Positions 24,336 to 34,445 are shown, numbered from the stretch's first letter. The stretch: 64,000 bases of DNA from Methylophilus sp. (GCF_008015755.1 NZ_SSGF01000007.1:62001-126000), one strand, 5' to 3'. The notes: generated from the sequence alone by a model not told the origin. A program made the numbers and translations.

Positions 24336-26041
24336 CACAAAGTAGATTTCAATTTTTGTGCGGTAGCGACCAATATTTCATTCTCAGGGTTGGCTGACAG
24401 AGCCTGATCTAGGATTTGTTGCGCTTCGTCACGCTGACCCTGCTTCCACAAGACTTCAGCCAAGTGGGCAGCAATTTCAGGGTCCTGCTGGATAGCATAG
24501 GCACGACGCAGCTCTTCTGTGGCATGGTTCAAATCGCCCAGTCGGTAATACACCCAGCCCAGGCTATCCATAATGTAATGATCTTCTGGCGCCAGCTTGG
24601 TCGCCGTTTCGATCAGGCTTTTGGCTTCCATGAGCTTGATATTGCGGTCGGCATAAGAGTAGCCCAGCGCATTGTAGGCAGCAGCCATGTCTGGCTTCAT
24701 TTTAATGACCTTATATAAGGTCTCTTCCATGATGTCGAATTTGCCTTTGCGCTCGGCATTGAGTGCATAGTCGTACTGCAGCTCCGGGCTCTCAGGAAAG
24801 CTTTGCACCGCTTTGCCGAGTAAGGCATAGGCTTCGTCCGTGCGTTTGGCCTGGTTGAGCAATAATGCCTGGTTCTGGATGACGACTGCTTGCTGCTCCG
24901 GTGTCAAGCCATCGACATTGTCCAGCATGGTAATCGCGGCATCGATGCCGTCACGGCGTGCGATGATGGCGGCGGCGGCCAGGCGGCCTGCCAAAAATTG
25001 TTCACCTTCACCGATTTTGTCAAACCATTGTAAGGCGCGTGCATCATCTTTTTGCTCAGCGGCAGAGCGGCCAAGGTTAAAGTAAAGTTTATTGGGCTCT
25101 TTAAAGCCGACTTCTAGGCCGTGTTGCAGATAGCGGTCAGCAAAGCTGTACTCTTTGGCGTCCAGCGCCAGCAGGCCGACAATCACGTTCATCTCCGGAT
25201 TGTTTTTATGGCGATCCAGTAATTTGGTGAATTCTGCCTTGGCATCAGTGGTGTTTTTTTGCACAAGCAAGGCGCGCGCCAGTGCCAGGCGGATCTGGTC
25301 TGCTTCGGGATACGTTTTTAAAAAGTCTTGGTAAAAAGCGATGCCTTTTTGCGGGTCTTGTTCACTGAGCATCTGGCCGCGGATTTGCGCCGGTGGCTCC
25401 CAGCCTGGGCGCAGTTTGGAGGCTTCCTTGAGCTCAGCGACCATCAGACTTTCGTTATGGGCAAAATAGGCGGCTTGCGACACGGCAAAGTGCGCTTCTG
25501 GCAGTTTGGGGTAGGGCTTGGCCAATTGCTGGATCGCTTCCAGCACACTGGTTTTGTCCGTCACGCGCATCATCAGGCCATTCAGCTCCATAAACGCATT
25601 TGGCCTGATACTCTCGTTGGCGAGTACTTTCTGGATCTGTGGAATGGCCTTTTTCAGATTGCCATTGGCAATCAATAACTGGCTAGCTGTTTGTGCAGCA
25701 GGAATGGAGTCTGGCGCTAGTTCTGACCACAATTCGGCTGAAGGTAAAGCCAGTTGCGGTGTGCGCGCAATGCTCGCTGCTTGGGTCGCGCGTTCCGCCA
25801 GCAAGGGGTCGCGCGTCTGTTTAGCTAAATCGAGGAATAATTGACCTGCCAGCACAAACTCACCACGCTGTGCAGCCACTTCACCCAGCAGGTATTTATA
25901 GACAAACTCTGCGGTGGGGGTGGTGATGGTCGGCGCGCTGCTGGCTGACCAGGCAGGCGTTGTCAGCAATGCCAGGCAAAGTGCCAGCGTTGTGCGGCGC
26001 TTTGCTATTGGGGTGTGCGTGAAGCGACTGGTTTGGGGCAT
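24335..26041 (-). CDS. Exported tetratricopeptide-repeat protein
   Basis: 568 residues: signal peptide (cleavage after AWSA near residue 33) and many TPR units through the rest, clearest near the C-terminus (AAAYNALGYSYADRN, HYIMDSLGWVYYRLGDLNHA, PEIAAHLAEVLWKQGQRDEA). It is probably periplasmic or outer-membrane attached and scaffolds protein interactions; the position before lolB hints at envelope assembly. The start at 26041 is supported by an AGGAA site; an upstream in-frame start would spoil the signal peptide. Translation is coupled to lolB. Confidence 0.88.
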   Translation of the reverse strand: MPQTSRFTHTPIAKRRTTLALCLALLTTPAWSASSAPTITTPTAEFVYKYLLGEVAAQRGEFVLAGQLFLDLAKQTRDPLLAERATQAASIARTPQLALPSAELWSELAPDSIPAAQTASQLLIANGNLKKAIPQIQKVLANESIRPNAFMELNGLMMRVTDKTSVLEAIQQLAKPYPKLPEAHFAVSQAAYFAHNESLMVAELKEASKLRPGWEPPAQIRGQMLSEQDPQKGIAFYQDFLKTYPEADQIRLALARALLVQKNTTDAKAEFTKLLDRHKNNPEMNVIVGLLALDAKEYSFADRYLQHGLEVGFKEPNKLYFNLGRSAAEQKDDARALQWFDKIGEGEQFLAGRLAAAAIIARRDGIDAAITMLDNVDGLTPEQQAVVIQNQALLLNQAKRTDEAYALLGKAVQSFPESPELQYDYALNAERKGKFDIMEETLYKVIKMKPDMAAAYNALGYSYADRNIKLMEAKSLIETATKLAPEDHYIMDSLGWVYYRLGDLNHATEELRRAYAIQQDPEIAAHLAEVLWKQGQRDEAQQILDQALSANPENEILVATAQKLKSTL

Positions 26042-26344
26042 ACTGAATTCCTGTGTAGTGAAACTGTTAGTGAGCACTGTCATGATGGTGGTTTGGGTGG
26101 CTGATTTATAAGGCTGATTTTTTGTTTAGTCCGTGACAGTTGCTGCAAGTTCATCCATAATGTGCGATTTGTAACTGAATTGTAATTGAGGGTTAAAGCG
26201 CAGCTTGAAACCTCATGCTACATCAGTCGTATCACTTTAGCACTATAACTTTTTGATGAAATCCTTGTCTAGGGATTTGCGAGTCGGCGGTGGGTATGTC
26301 GGCGCCTCGCGGTGATCTCTCGTCGGTAGGTGTGTGAAAAAATC
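26042..26344. other. Divergent promoter region
   Basis: 303 bp between the TPR gene and the ABC transporter operon. No ORF, RNA gene or clear operator was recognised; it must carry both promoters. Confidence 0.5.
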
Positions 26345-27295
26345 ATGGCAAATTTGACAGTTGAAGCAATTGAGTTGACCCGTTTGTATGGCGGCCGTGC
26401 GGCCGTCAGTGACGTAACCTTTAGTCTGCAACAAGGGCAGGTGTTGGGCTTTTTGGGGCCGAATGGCGCTGGTAAGTCGACCACCATGAAAATGTTGACC
26501 GGCAATCTGGCACCCAGCGCTGGTAGCGTGAAAATCTGCGGTATCGATATGATAGAGCAGCCCAAAGAGGCCAAGGCCTTGATTGGCTACTTGCCGGAAA
26601 TGCGACCTTTATATAAAGAATTCACCGTTGATGAGTATTTGACCATTGCTGCGCGTTTGCACAATGTGTCGGGCAAGCATATTAAAAAAGCGGTAGAGCA
26701 TGCCAAAGAGCGCTGTGGCCTGACGCACATGAGCAAGCGCCTGATTGAAAACCTGTCTAACGGCTATCAGCAGCGCGTGGGCATTGCCCAGGCTATTATT
26801 CATAACCCGATGGTGGTGATTCTGGATGAGCCGACGGTGGGGCTGGACCCGATCCAGATTCGTGATATCCGTGCCTTAATCAAAGAGATTGGCCAGGCGC
26901 ATAGTGTGATTGTGTCTACCCATATTCTGCCAGAAGTCGAAATGGTGTGTGACCATGTACAGATTATCGATAAAGGCAAACTGGTGTTTAACGGCGGCAT
27001 TGATGTGCTTAAAAAGCAGCGCATAGGTAACAAACTGCTGGTTGGTTTGCGTCAAGCGCCACAAGCGGCGCAACTGATGGCGATTGCCGGTGTAGCAGAA
27101 GTGGAGCCTGCTGATGGCCTGTGGCGCATCCGCTTTGAGGAGGGTGCGCAGCCGCACGAGGCGATTGTGCAGGCGGCGGTCCAGCATGGTTGGGGCTTAT
27201 ATCATATTGCGCCAGACCAGACCAGCCTGGAAGATGTGTTTGTGCAGCTGACTTATCACGAGACCGCTAATGCGGATGAGGCCAAAGCGGCCTAA
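26345..27295 (+). CDS. ABC transporter ATP-binding protein (Gld-type exporter)
   Basis: 316 residues. Walker A GPNGAGKST, a signature segment ENLSNGYQQRVGIAQAI (C-loop LSNGY), Walker B VVILDEPTVGLDP and the H-loop STHILPEVE are all present. The ~80-residue C-terminal extension is typical of ABC-2 export ATPases such as GldA, NatA or NosF. It is the first gene of a four-gene operon whose third and fourth products are the auxiliary GldG-like and DUF4340 proteins. ATG 26345 is preferred over a GTG 15 nt upstream. The substrate is unknown. Confidence 0.92.
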   Translation: MANLTVEAIELTRLYGGRAAVSDVTFSLQQGQVLGFLGPNGAGKSTTMKMLTGNLAPSAGSVKICGIDMIEQPKEAKALIGYLPEMRPLYKEFTVDEYLTIAARLHNVSGKHIKKAVEHAKERCGLTHMSKRLIENLSNGYQQRVGIAQAIIHNPMVVILDEPTVGLDPIQIRDIRALIKEIGQAHSVIVSTHILPEVEMVCDHVQIIDKGKLVFNGGIDVLKKQRIGNKLLVGLRQAPQAAQLMAIAGVAEVEPADGLWRIRFEEGAQPHEAIVQAAVQHGWGLYHIAPDQTSLEDVFVQLTYHETANADEAKAA

Positions 27296-27330
27296 GCCCC
27301 CATTGAGCGTGTAGAAGGAAAGATTTAAGT

Positions 27331-28074
27331 ATGTTGAATATTGCAAGAAAAGAACTCAAAAGTATGTTCGCCTCGCCAATGGGGTGGATTATTTTGGCAT
27401 TGCTGACATTTTCGTTCGGCACCTATTACCTTAACGGGGTAAACAATTACTTTGAGGTCATGTCCGGCTCGATTCGTCCGGCGGAGCGTATCGGTGTGAC
27501 CCAGTTTGTTGGCCAAACCGTGTATGGCCTGGCGTCTTTTATCATGCTGTTTGCGGTGCCGTTGCTCTCTATGCGTTTGATTTCAGAAGAGCGCCGCAGC
27601 CAAACCTTGCCGTTTTTATTCAGTGCCCCGCTGTCTATCAGCGAGATTGTGGTGGGCAAGTTTTTGGGCCTGGTGGTGTTTTTGAGCATTTTGGTGGTGT
27701 ATATCGCTGTCATGTTGACTACGCTCAACATTTGGGCTGACATTGATTTTGGCTATATTTTTGCCAATTCGCTGGGCTTGCTGTTGCTAGTGTCGAGCTT
27801 TGCGGCGCTTGGCCTGTATTTTTCCAGCCTCACTGCGCAGCCGATTATTGCCGGTATCCTCAGTTTTATTGCGTTGTTTGTACTGATGATTCTGGACCGC
27901 TTTTTTGCCGGGGACCCGACCAGCACCATGCTCAAGTTTTCCTTGATGCGACACTTTCAGTCTTTCGCCGGTGGCTTGATGGATACGGCAGATCTGGCTT
28001 ATTTTGGCTTGTTTATCCTCACGTTTATTACCCTGACGATACGTCGTCTGGATGCGGATCGTTTACGCGGTTAG
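27331..28074 (+). CDS. ABC-2 type permease (GldF-like)
   Basis: 247 residues with about six membrane helices, beginning with the pattern ARKELKSMFASPMGWIILALLTFSFGTYYL. The conserved stretch LLSMRLISEERRSQTLPFLFSAPLSISEIVVGKFLG is diagnostic of GldF/NosY-like ABC-2 permeases. It follows the ATPase by 35 bp with an AAGGAA ribosome site. Together they form the membrane part of the exporter. Confidence 0.9.
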   Translation: MLNIARKELKSMFASPMGWIILALLTFSFGTYYLNGVNNYFEVMSGSIRPAERIGVTQFVGQTVYGLASFIMLFAVPLLSMRLISEERRSQTLPFLFSAPLSISEIVVGKFLGLVVFLSILVVYIAVMLTTLNIWADIDFGYIFANSLGLLLLVSSFAALGLYFSSLTAQPIIAGILSFIALFVLMILDRFFAGDPTSTMLKFSLMRHFQSFAGGLMDTADLAYFGLFILTFITLTIRRLDADRLRG

Positions 28075-28104
28075 TCGCGACATTGTTTTTGAGCAGAATG
28101 CATT

Positions 28105-29499
28105 ATGAAAATTAACCGTAAATTTAAATGGCAGTTATTGGCACAAAACTGGATGTTTGTGCTGGTGTTTTTAGCACTGGTGGTCATGCTGGGCTATTTG
28201 TCCGGTCAATATCGCTGGGCCAAGGATATTACCCAGGCAAACCGTAATATCCTCACACAGGGCAGTGTGAATGTGCTTAAGCAAATGGATGGCGACGTCA
28301 ATATCACCGTGTTTGCGACCAATGATGACGCCAACAATGGCGATACCTTCCGCAAAGGGATGCTGGATTTTGTCGCCCGTTACCAGCGCGAAAAGAAAAA
28401 CGTCTTCATCAAGTTCATCAACCCGTCAGAAGAGCCAAAACTGGCGCAAGAAGCAGGGGTGAAGGTCGATGGTGAGACGATTGTGGAATACAACAAGCGT
28501 TCCGAGCACATCACGCCACCGTTTGCCGAACAGGAAATGACCAACCTGCTGGTGCGCTTGTCTCGCACCAATAATCAGCCAGTGATGTATCTGGATGGCC
28601 ATGGTGAGCGTTTGTTGCAAGGCCTGAAAAACCATGACCTCGGTGAGTTTGGTAAACAGCTGGAAAGCAAGGGCTTTAAGTTTGCCAACCCAGATCTGAC
28701 CATTGCCCAGGCGGTGCCTGCCAATGGTGCCATGCTGGTGATTGCGGCGCCACAAGTCGATCTTAGCGCGGTAGAAGCCAAAAAAATCAAAGCCTATATT
28801 GAAGCAGGCGGTAACGTGTTGTGGTTGCTGGATGACGACAATCTGCATGGCTTGCAAGACGTCGCCGAATACCTGGGCATTAAAGTGTCGCCTGGCATTG
28901 TGGTCGATAAAGCGGCTGAGCAATATGGCGCAGACCCGAAAATGGCCTTTGCCAGCTTGTATGGTGACCATGCGATTACACGTAACTTTATGTTGCGCAC
29001 GGTGTTCCCAGAGGCGCATCAGATTGACGGCCAGGCCTCAGATGACTTGGGCTGGAAAGTCGGTCGCCTGATTGACGTTGCACCGAATGGCTGGTTAGAG
29101 TCTGATAAGATTCCAGCGGGTGCGCAAAACCTCAAAGTGAGTTTTGACCAGGGCAAAGACAAAGCAGGCCCGATTAACGTCGGCGTGGCGTTGGAGCGTG
29201 AATACGGTAAAAAAGGCCAGCGCGTGGTGGTGATCGGCAATGCCAACTTTCTCGCCAACACCTTTATTACCAACGGCGGCAACCTCGACCTCGGTATTAA
29301 CATCATTAACTGGCTGGCTGGCGATGATCGCCTGATTACCATACAGCCAATGCCACTCAAAGACATCAACGTGACGATTCCAGCCACTGATCAAGGTCGC
29401 CTGGTGGCCTGGATCGTCTTCCATGCGTTCCAGTACCTGATCCCGGTCGGTTTGTTTGTGGCTGGCTTGTTTTTGTGGTGGAAGCGCCGCAAGGCTTAA
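28105..29499 (+). CDS. GldG-family auxiliary protein of the ABC exporter
   Basis: 464 residues: one membrane helix near the N-terminus (WMFVLVFLALVVMLGYLSG), a long periplasmic part with the features of the uncharacterised GldG/DUF7088 family (DVNITVFATND, VMYLDGHGERLL, GGNVLWLLDDDNLHGL, VVVIGNANFLAN) and a C-terminal helix (LIPVGLFVAGLFLWWKRRK). In Bacteroidetes GldG partners GldA and GldF in gliding; in proteobacteria the same trio occurs without gliding. A 30-bp gap separates it from the permease. Confidence 0.88.
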   Translation: MKINRKFKWQLLAQNWMFVLVFLALVVMLGYLSGQYRWAKDITQANRNILTQGSVNVLKQMDGDVNITVFATNDDANNGDTFRKGMLDFVARYQREKKNVFIKFINPSEEPKLAQEAGVKVDGETIVEYNKRSEHITPPFAEQEMTNLLVRLSRTNNQPVMYLDGHGERLLQGLKNHDLGEFGKQLESKGFKFANPDLTIAQAVPANGAMLVIAAPQVDLSAVEAKKIKAYIEAGGNVLWLLDDDNLHGLQDVAEYLGIKVSPGIVVDKAAEQYGADPKMAFASLYGDHAITRNFMLRTVFPEAHQIDGQASDDLGWKVGRLIDVAPNGWLESDKIPAGAQNLKVSFDQGKDKAGPINVGVALEREYGKKGQRVVVIGNANFLANTFITNGGNLDLGINIINWLAGDDRLITIQPMPLKDINVTIPATDQGRLVAWIVFHAFQYLIPVGLFVAGLFLWWKRRKA

Positions 29500-29530
29500 T
29501 GTCTAACGGTGTGGTTGTCGGAGTGGCGTC

Positions 29531-30436
29531 ATGAAAAAAAGATGGATATTGAACCTGTTGTTGTTAGCGGTCGTCGTAGGCATCGCCGTGTTCCTGCATT
29601 TGCAGCCCAAGGAGCAGACGCAGTCCGCTAAGTTTGAAGTCTCCAGCCTCAAGATGGCAGATTTTAATCAAGTGAAAGCTGAGTTCCCGGCTAAAGCACC
29701 GACCATTTTTGAAAAACAAGACGGTTACTGGATGATGCGCAAGCCGTACGCGGCGCGCGCCGATCAGGCGTCCGTACAGCGTGTCATGTCTATTATTGCA
29801 GCCACCACTGCGACTAAACTACCATTGCAGGATGCAGCCAAATACGGCCTCGATCAACCGGTGTTGAAGTTGACGCTGTCTGGCGCCAAAGGTGACCAGG
29901 TGTTTACGTTTGGTACTTATAATCCGGTGTCAGAGGAGCAGTATGTCGGTTATGCTGGCCAAGTGTATTTGTTGCCTGGGCAATACAGCGAAGCGGCGTC
30001 TACGCAGCCAATAGAAATGGTCGACAAAACACCGTTGTCGCCAGTTGAGCGCAAACAGCTGGCCGGGTTTGACCTCGCACATCTGGAGCAATGGGAAGAG
30101 AATGCACTTAAAGTGCAGATGTCTAACGAAGGCAAGTGGGTGGTTAATGACCCCAAAGCCAAGCCCACGCAAAATGACATGAACGAATGGATGGATTTTA
30201 GCTGGGTGCAGGCGCAAGCCACCTCAGTTGAGTTCTATACGCCAGATCGAAAACTGTCTTATCCATCGTTTGAAGTGTTGTTGCGCAATGGCAAAAAGGT
30301 CCATTTCGACAAAGTGCAAGAATCGCCGGAGTATTTGCTGGCGCGCCCTGACGAAGGCATTATCTATCACTTTAGCAATGACACCGGCTTTACCATGGTG
30401 AACCCGCCAGTCAATATCCAAGCGCCTAAACCATAG
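29531..30436 (+). CDS. DUF4340-containing membrane-anchored protein
   Basis: 301 residues with an N-terminal membrane anchor (WILNLLLLAVVVGIAVFLHL) and a periplasmic body of two similar halves, where phrases such as DGYWMMRKPYAARADQASVQRVMSII and EGKWVVNDPKAKPTQNDMNEWM recur in equivalent places; that is the DUF4340 pattern. It is regularly found behind GldG-like genes and is presumably a subunit of the same exporter. mutM follows after 1 bp, so it joins this operon. Confidence 0.85.
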   Translation: MKKRWILNLLLLAVVVGIAVFLHLQPKEQTQSAKFEVSSLKMADFNQVKAEFPAKAPTIFEKQDGYWMMRKPYAARADQASVQRVMSIIAATTATKLPLQDAAKYGLDQPVLKLTLSGAKGDQVFTFGTYNPVSEEQYVGYAGQVYLLPGQYSEAASTQPIEMVDKTPLSPVERKQLAGFDLAHLEQWEENALKVQMSNEGKWVVNDPKAKPTQNDMNEWMDFSWVQAQATSVEFYTPDRKLSYPSFEVLLRNGKKVHFDKVQESPEYLLARPDEGIIYHFSNDTGFTMVNPPVNIQAPKP

Positions 30437-30437
30437 C

Positions 30438-31289
30438 ATGCCCGAATTACCCGAGGTTGAGGTCACGCGACGCGGTTTGCTGCCCGTTGAGGGCGCGCAG
30501 ATCGCGCACGTGACGATTCGCCATCACGGCCTGCGCTGGCCGATTCCGGCTGATTTACCGCAACATCTGCATGGCCGCCGTGTGCTTAAACTCACCCGCC
30601 GTGCCAAATATATTCTGGCCGAAATTGGCACCACTGACACCGAGGGCGTATTGTTGTTGCATCTTGGGATGTCTGGTCGTTTATGTCTGCTTGAGCGCGA
30701 TTTTCCTGCTGAAAAACATGACCACTTTGATATTCGTTTTGAAGATGGTCGTGTGATCCGTTTGCGTGACCCTAGACGCTTTGGCGCGGTGTTGTGGCTG
30801 GATAACAATCCATTGCAGCATGCGCTGCTCAGCAGTTTGGGGCCAGAGCCGCTAGAAGCTGCTTTTAACGCTGACTATTTGTATCAGCATATCCGTACGC
30901 GCAGCGCACCGATCAAAACCACCATCATGGATGCGCATCTGGTGGTTGGCGTGGGAAATATTTATGCCAGCGAGTCCTTATTCAGGGCCCGTATACACCC
31001 AGAAACGCCCGCTAATGCACTGACGCTGGCGCAATGTGCCTTGCTGGTACAAGAGATCAAGTTAACCTTGCAGGCCGCGCTAGACGCTGGTGGTAGCAGT
31101 TTGCGGGATTTTTTTGGGGCGGATGGGAATCCTGGTTATTTTCAGCAGACGTATAACGTGTATGGCCGCACGGGCGAGCCTTGCCGTGTGTGCGCCAGCC
31201 CGATTCTGAATATCCGGCTTGGCCAGCGTTCAACTTTTTATTGTTCATATTGCCAGCCGCGCCCGGCTGGCCCCAAAGCTAAAAAATAA
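30438..31289 (+). CDS. mutM: Formamidopyrimidine-DNA glycosylase
   Basis: 283 residues. It removes 8-oxoguanine and ring-opened purines and nicks the abasic site. Pro2 (the nucleophile), Glu3 and Glu6 are in MPELPEVEVTRRGL; HLGMSGRL, DPRRFG, the H2TH motif (VVGVGNIYASESLFRARIHP) and a C-terminal zinc finger (CRVC and YCSYC) are complete. The gene starts 2 bp after the DUF4340 stop. In many betaproteobacteria mutM sits beside the TPR-lolB-ispE block; the exporter operon intervenes here. Confidence 0.97.
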   Translation: MPELPEVEVTRRGLLPVEGAQIAHVTIRHHGLRWPIPADLPQHLHGRRVLKLTRRAKYILAEIGTTDTEGVLLLHLGMSGRLCLLERDFPAEKHDHFDIRFEDGRVIRLRDPRRFGAVLWLDNNPLQHALLSSLGPEPLEAAFNADYLYQHIRTRSAPIKTTIMDAHLVVGVGNIYASESLFRARIHPETPANALTLAQCALLVQEIKLTLQAALDAGGSSLRDFFGADGNPGYFQQTYNVYGRTGEPCRVCASPILNIRLGQRSTFYCSYCQPRPAGPKAKK

Positions 31290-31310
31290 GCAGATGCTTG
31301 CGTACACGCT

Positions 31311-32771
31311 TTAGGTCGCTTCATTTTCGTCAATATCCGGCTGGATGCAATTGCGCCCGGCCCGTTTGGCGGCATAGAGATGATGGTCTGCGCGCTCCAC
31401 CACCTGGCCCAGTATTTCATCGGTTTGCATTTCGGCAATGCCAGCGCTGACGGTGATGTGTACCACTTGATTGCTAAAGTGAAACTGCAGCCCGGCAACC
31501 GCTGAGCGTATGAGTTCGGTGATGTCTCTGGCATGTTGCAAGTTGCAGCCGGAAAGCAGAATTAAAAACTCCTCGCCACCCCAGCGGCATACCACATCCT
31601 CTTCGCGCACGTGCGATTTGATCAGTTGCGCCACGCGTGTGAGCACGCGATCCCCTGCTTCATGCCCATAGGTATCATTCACCGCTTTAAACAGGTCTAT
31701 ATCAAGCAACACCAATGACAACGGTTCGTCACGGCGCTTACCGCGGGCGACGGCCTGCTTGAAGTAAAACTCGAATACCTGCCGACTGGCCACGCCGGTC
31801 AGCTTGTCCTGGGTGGCCATCATCTCCAGTTTGTCGTGATAGCCACGCACCGTAAAATGCGCCAGTGCCAGCACGATCATACTGATCACCACCGCCACCG
31901 CCAGGTTGATCAAGAAGGCCGTTTCAATGCGTGCGGAGCTCGGGTCGTTGACCTGCTCGACAATTAAATACCAGTCAAACTCGGGCACCAGTCGGCTATT
32001 GAGGTACAGCATGTTGCCGCTGCTGGTTTTAAACGACAGCGACGCACTGGGCGATGTCAGCACTTGCAAAAAGGCTTTATCCAGTCCAGATTTGTTCTGC
32101 AGGTGCAGCTCTGAGCGGTATTGGCTGCTTTGCAGCATGACCTCGCCCTGGCGGTTCACAAAGTAGATTTCACGGCCATAGCGTTTCTGGTAGTTTTCAA
32201 TCAGTTCTACCACCGTTTGCAAGGATAAGCCGACACCAATCACACCAATAAACTTGCCGGATTTGTCTTCAATACGATAGTTAACAAAAATACTCAGGCG
32301 TTTTTTATCTGCGGTGTCGCGGTCAATATTAATAACATAGGGGTGATGCGAATTTCTGGCCTCAAAATACCAGTGATCATCGGGGTTGGTCGTTGATACC
32401 CGCTTTAATACGCCAGAAGGATGGTAATAATTGCCCGAACTTTCGGAGACGAAAAACGCGGTGATGGTGTTATATTTTTGCTGGATTTGTGACAGGTAGC
32501 TGGTCATTTTATTGGCATCTTGTTCGCCATTGTTGATCCAGTCAAACACAAACACATCATTGGCCATCAATGACGAAATGAGCAGTGGCTGTAGCAGGTC
32601 GCGCTGAATTTCAGAGTAGATGTTGTCGCTGGTCAGTGGCAACATTTCTTGTTGCAGACGGTCTGTCAGCGAGTCTTTGGCCACAAAGTAACCCATCAGA
32701 CTGGTCGCTACAAAGCCAATAAGCACGATAACGCTTAAGAGTAGAGTGTAGTAACGCTTGTTAACGACCAT
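31311..32771 (-). CDS. Cache-domain diguanylate cyclase
   Basis: 486 residues: membrane helix (~12-32), a periplasmic double Cache sensor (~40-280) with YNTITAFFVSESSGNYYHPSG and FIGVIGVGLSLQTVVELIE, a second helix (~290-312) and a GGDEF domain whose active site is GGEEF. An inhibitory I-site RxxD (REED) lies five residues ahead of it, so the enzyme should be feedback-inhibited by cyclic di-GMP. There is no EAL domain. ATG 32771 is used; the upstream TTG would add three residues. No strong ribosome site is seen. It is convergent with mutM. Confidence 0.92.
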   Translation of the reverse strand: MVVNKRYYTLLLSVIVLIGFVATSLMGYFVAKDSLTDRLQQEMLPLTSDNIYSEIQRDLLQPLLISSLMANDVFVFDWINNGEQDANKMTSYLSQIQQKYNTITAFFVSESSGNYYHPSGVLKRVSTTNPDDHWYFEARNSHHPYVINIDRDTADKKRLSIFVNYRIEDKSGKFIGVIGVGLSLQTVVELIENYQKRYGREIYFVNRQGEVMLQSSQYRSELHLQNKSGLDKAFLQVLTSPSASLSFKTSSGNMLYLNSRLVPEFDWYLIVEQVNDPSSARIETAFLINLAVAVVISMIVLALAHFTVRGYHDKLEMMATQDKLTGVASRQVFEFYFKQAVARGKRRDEPLSLVLLDIDLFKAVNDTYGHEAGDRVLTRVAQLIKSHVREEDVVCRWGGEEFLILLSGCNLQHARDITELIRSAVAGLQFHFSNQVVHITVSAGIAEMQTDEILGQVVERADHHLYAAKRAGRNCIQPDIDENEAT

Positions 32772-32888
32772 AGAATTCAATTGCCCAAAGGCGAATCATG
32801 CCCAAAAAAAGTATTATCATCAATATAAATCGGCTTTGTTTACTTGAATAGTCGCTGTTTTCAGGAGGTATTCCCGGCTTGGCGAGAA

Positions 32889-34358
32889 TTAGTGTGGGTG
32901 GTGACGTGCGGCGTGCTCGTGCAAATAGCCGGAAGCGGTATGCGGCGTACCGCCTACTTTTTGTGGCAATAATGAGCCGATGACCATGGCGACGGCACTG
33001 ATCAATAGTCCGACCAATTGTGCAGGCACCAAGCTGGCTTCGCCGACCAGGACTTCAATCAGCACCCAGCTGCCGATGCCGAAAATAATCGCTGCCAGCG
33101 CACCCTGGCTGGTGGCACGCTGCCAGAAAGCACCGAAGAACAATGGCACAAACGCGCCTGCCAGCGTCACTTTATAGGCGCTTTCTACCATGCCAAAAAT
33201 CGATAGTTCTGAGTTGAGTGCATAAAACAGCACCATAGCAGCAAAGCCGACCAGGCATAAACGCATCACGCGCAAAAAGGCATGGTCGTTCATGTGCGGC
33301 ATAAAGCCTTTGACCACGTTTTCGGCAAAGGTGACCGACGGCGCCAGCAGAGTGGCTGATGAGCAACTCATAATGGCTGAGAGCACGGCACCAAAGAAGA
33401 TGGCCTGTGCCAGTAACGGTGTGTGCGTGAGTACCAGCGTTGGCAACACGCGCTGCGAATCGGTGTTGACCAGTGCGCCGAAGGTCGCCGGGTCTATCAG
33501 CGTCGCGGCATAGGCGATAAACATGGGCACAAAGGTAAAGCAAAAGTAGATGCTGGCGCCAAGGATAGACCCCCACAAAGCAATGTTGGCCGTTTTGGCT
33601 GACGTGATGCGCTGAAACACATCCTGCTGCGGAATCGAGCCCAGCATCATGGTCAGCCAGCCGCCGAGAAAGGTCAGCCAGACACTCCAGTGGGTCGATT
33701 GTGGAAAGAAATGCAGTTTGCCTGCATTGCGTGCATGCTCAATCACCGGCGCGACGCCACCGGTTTGGCCAGACACAATGCTGGCGATATACAGCAGGCC
33801 GCTGATGACGACAATCATCTGCACAAAGTCGAGAATGGCAACTGACAGCATGCCGCCCAACGTGGTGTAGGTGAGCACAATGGCGGTGCCCAAGATCATG
33901 CCGTTAGATTCTGAAATAGCGCCATCGCTGATCAGGTTGAAAATCAGCCCGAGCGCCTTGATTTGTGCCGCGACCCAGCCCATGTAAGAAATGACGATGG
34001 CAATGGTGGTGAGCACCTCGACCGAGCGGTTATAGCGCATGCGGTAAAAGTCGCCCAGGGTGAGGATGTTGAGTTTATACAGGCGGCTGGAGAAGAAAAT
34101 GCCGGCGATGATCAGGCACATGCTGGAGCCGAACGGATCCGCTGCGACGCCGGTTAAGCCCTCACGCACAAAGGTGGCAGAGACGCCAAACACGGCTTCG
34201 GCGCCGAACCAGGTGGCAAACACCGTGGCCATGACCACGGGTAGCGGCAGGTGACGGCCAGCCACGGCATAATCTTTGGTGCTGTGCACATTGCGGGCCG
34301 CAATCAGGCCAATGCCGATTGAAACCAGTAAATACGCCACCACAAACCAGATCAGCAC
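32889..34358 (-). CDS. Sodium:solute symporter (SSS family)
   Basis: 489 residues with about 13 membrane helices. The N-terminal DYAVAGRHLPLPVVMATVFATWFGAEAVFG and the TYTTLGGMLSVAILDFVQMIV segment are typical of the SSS/SLC5 family (proline, pantothenate, acetate and related carriers). GSIPQQDVFQRITSAKTANIA matches the conserved central loop. The C-terminus is His-rich (HEHAARHHPH). The substrate cannot be named. The start is GTG with AAGGAA about 9 nt upstream. No kinase domain is attached, unlike CbrA-type sensors. Confidence 0.9.
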   Translation of the reverse strand: MLIWFVVAYLLVSIGIGLIAARNVHSTKDYAVAGRHLPLPVVMATVFATWFGAEAVFGVSATFVREGLTGVAADPFGSSMCLIIAGIFFSSRLYKLNILTLGDFYRMRYNRSVEVLTTIAIVISYMGWVAAQIKALGLIFNLISDGAISESNGMILGTAIVLTYTTLGGMLSVAILDFVQMIVVISGLLYIASIVSGQTGGVAPVIEHARNAGKLHFFPQSTHWSVWLTFLGGWLTMMLGSIPQQDVFQRITSAKTANIALWGSILGASIYFCFTFVPMFIAYAATLIDPATFGALVNTDSQRVLPTLVLTHTPLLAQAIFFGAVLSAIMSCSSATLLAPSVTFAENVVKGFMPHMNDHAFLRVMRLCLVGFAAMVLFYALNSELSIFGMVESAYKVTLAGAFVPLFFGAFWQRATSQGALAAIIFGIGSWVLIEVLVGEASLVPAQLVGLLISAVAMVIGSLLPQKVGGTPHTASGYLHEHAARHHPH

Positions 34359-34445
34359 AGCCAGAGTTCCTTAGAGTTGATTGCAACAGGCCGATTTTAA
34401 AACAAAACCATGCCTAAACAGGAGGTTGTGCTGTGCGTAAAAGCT

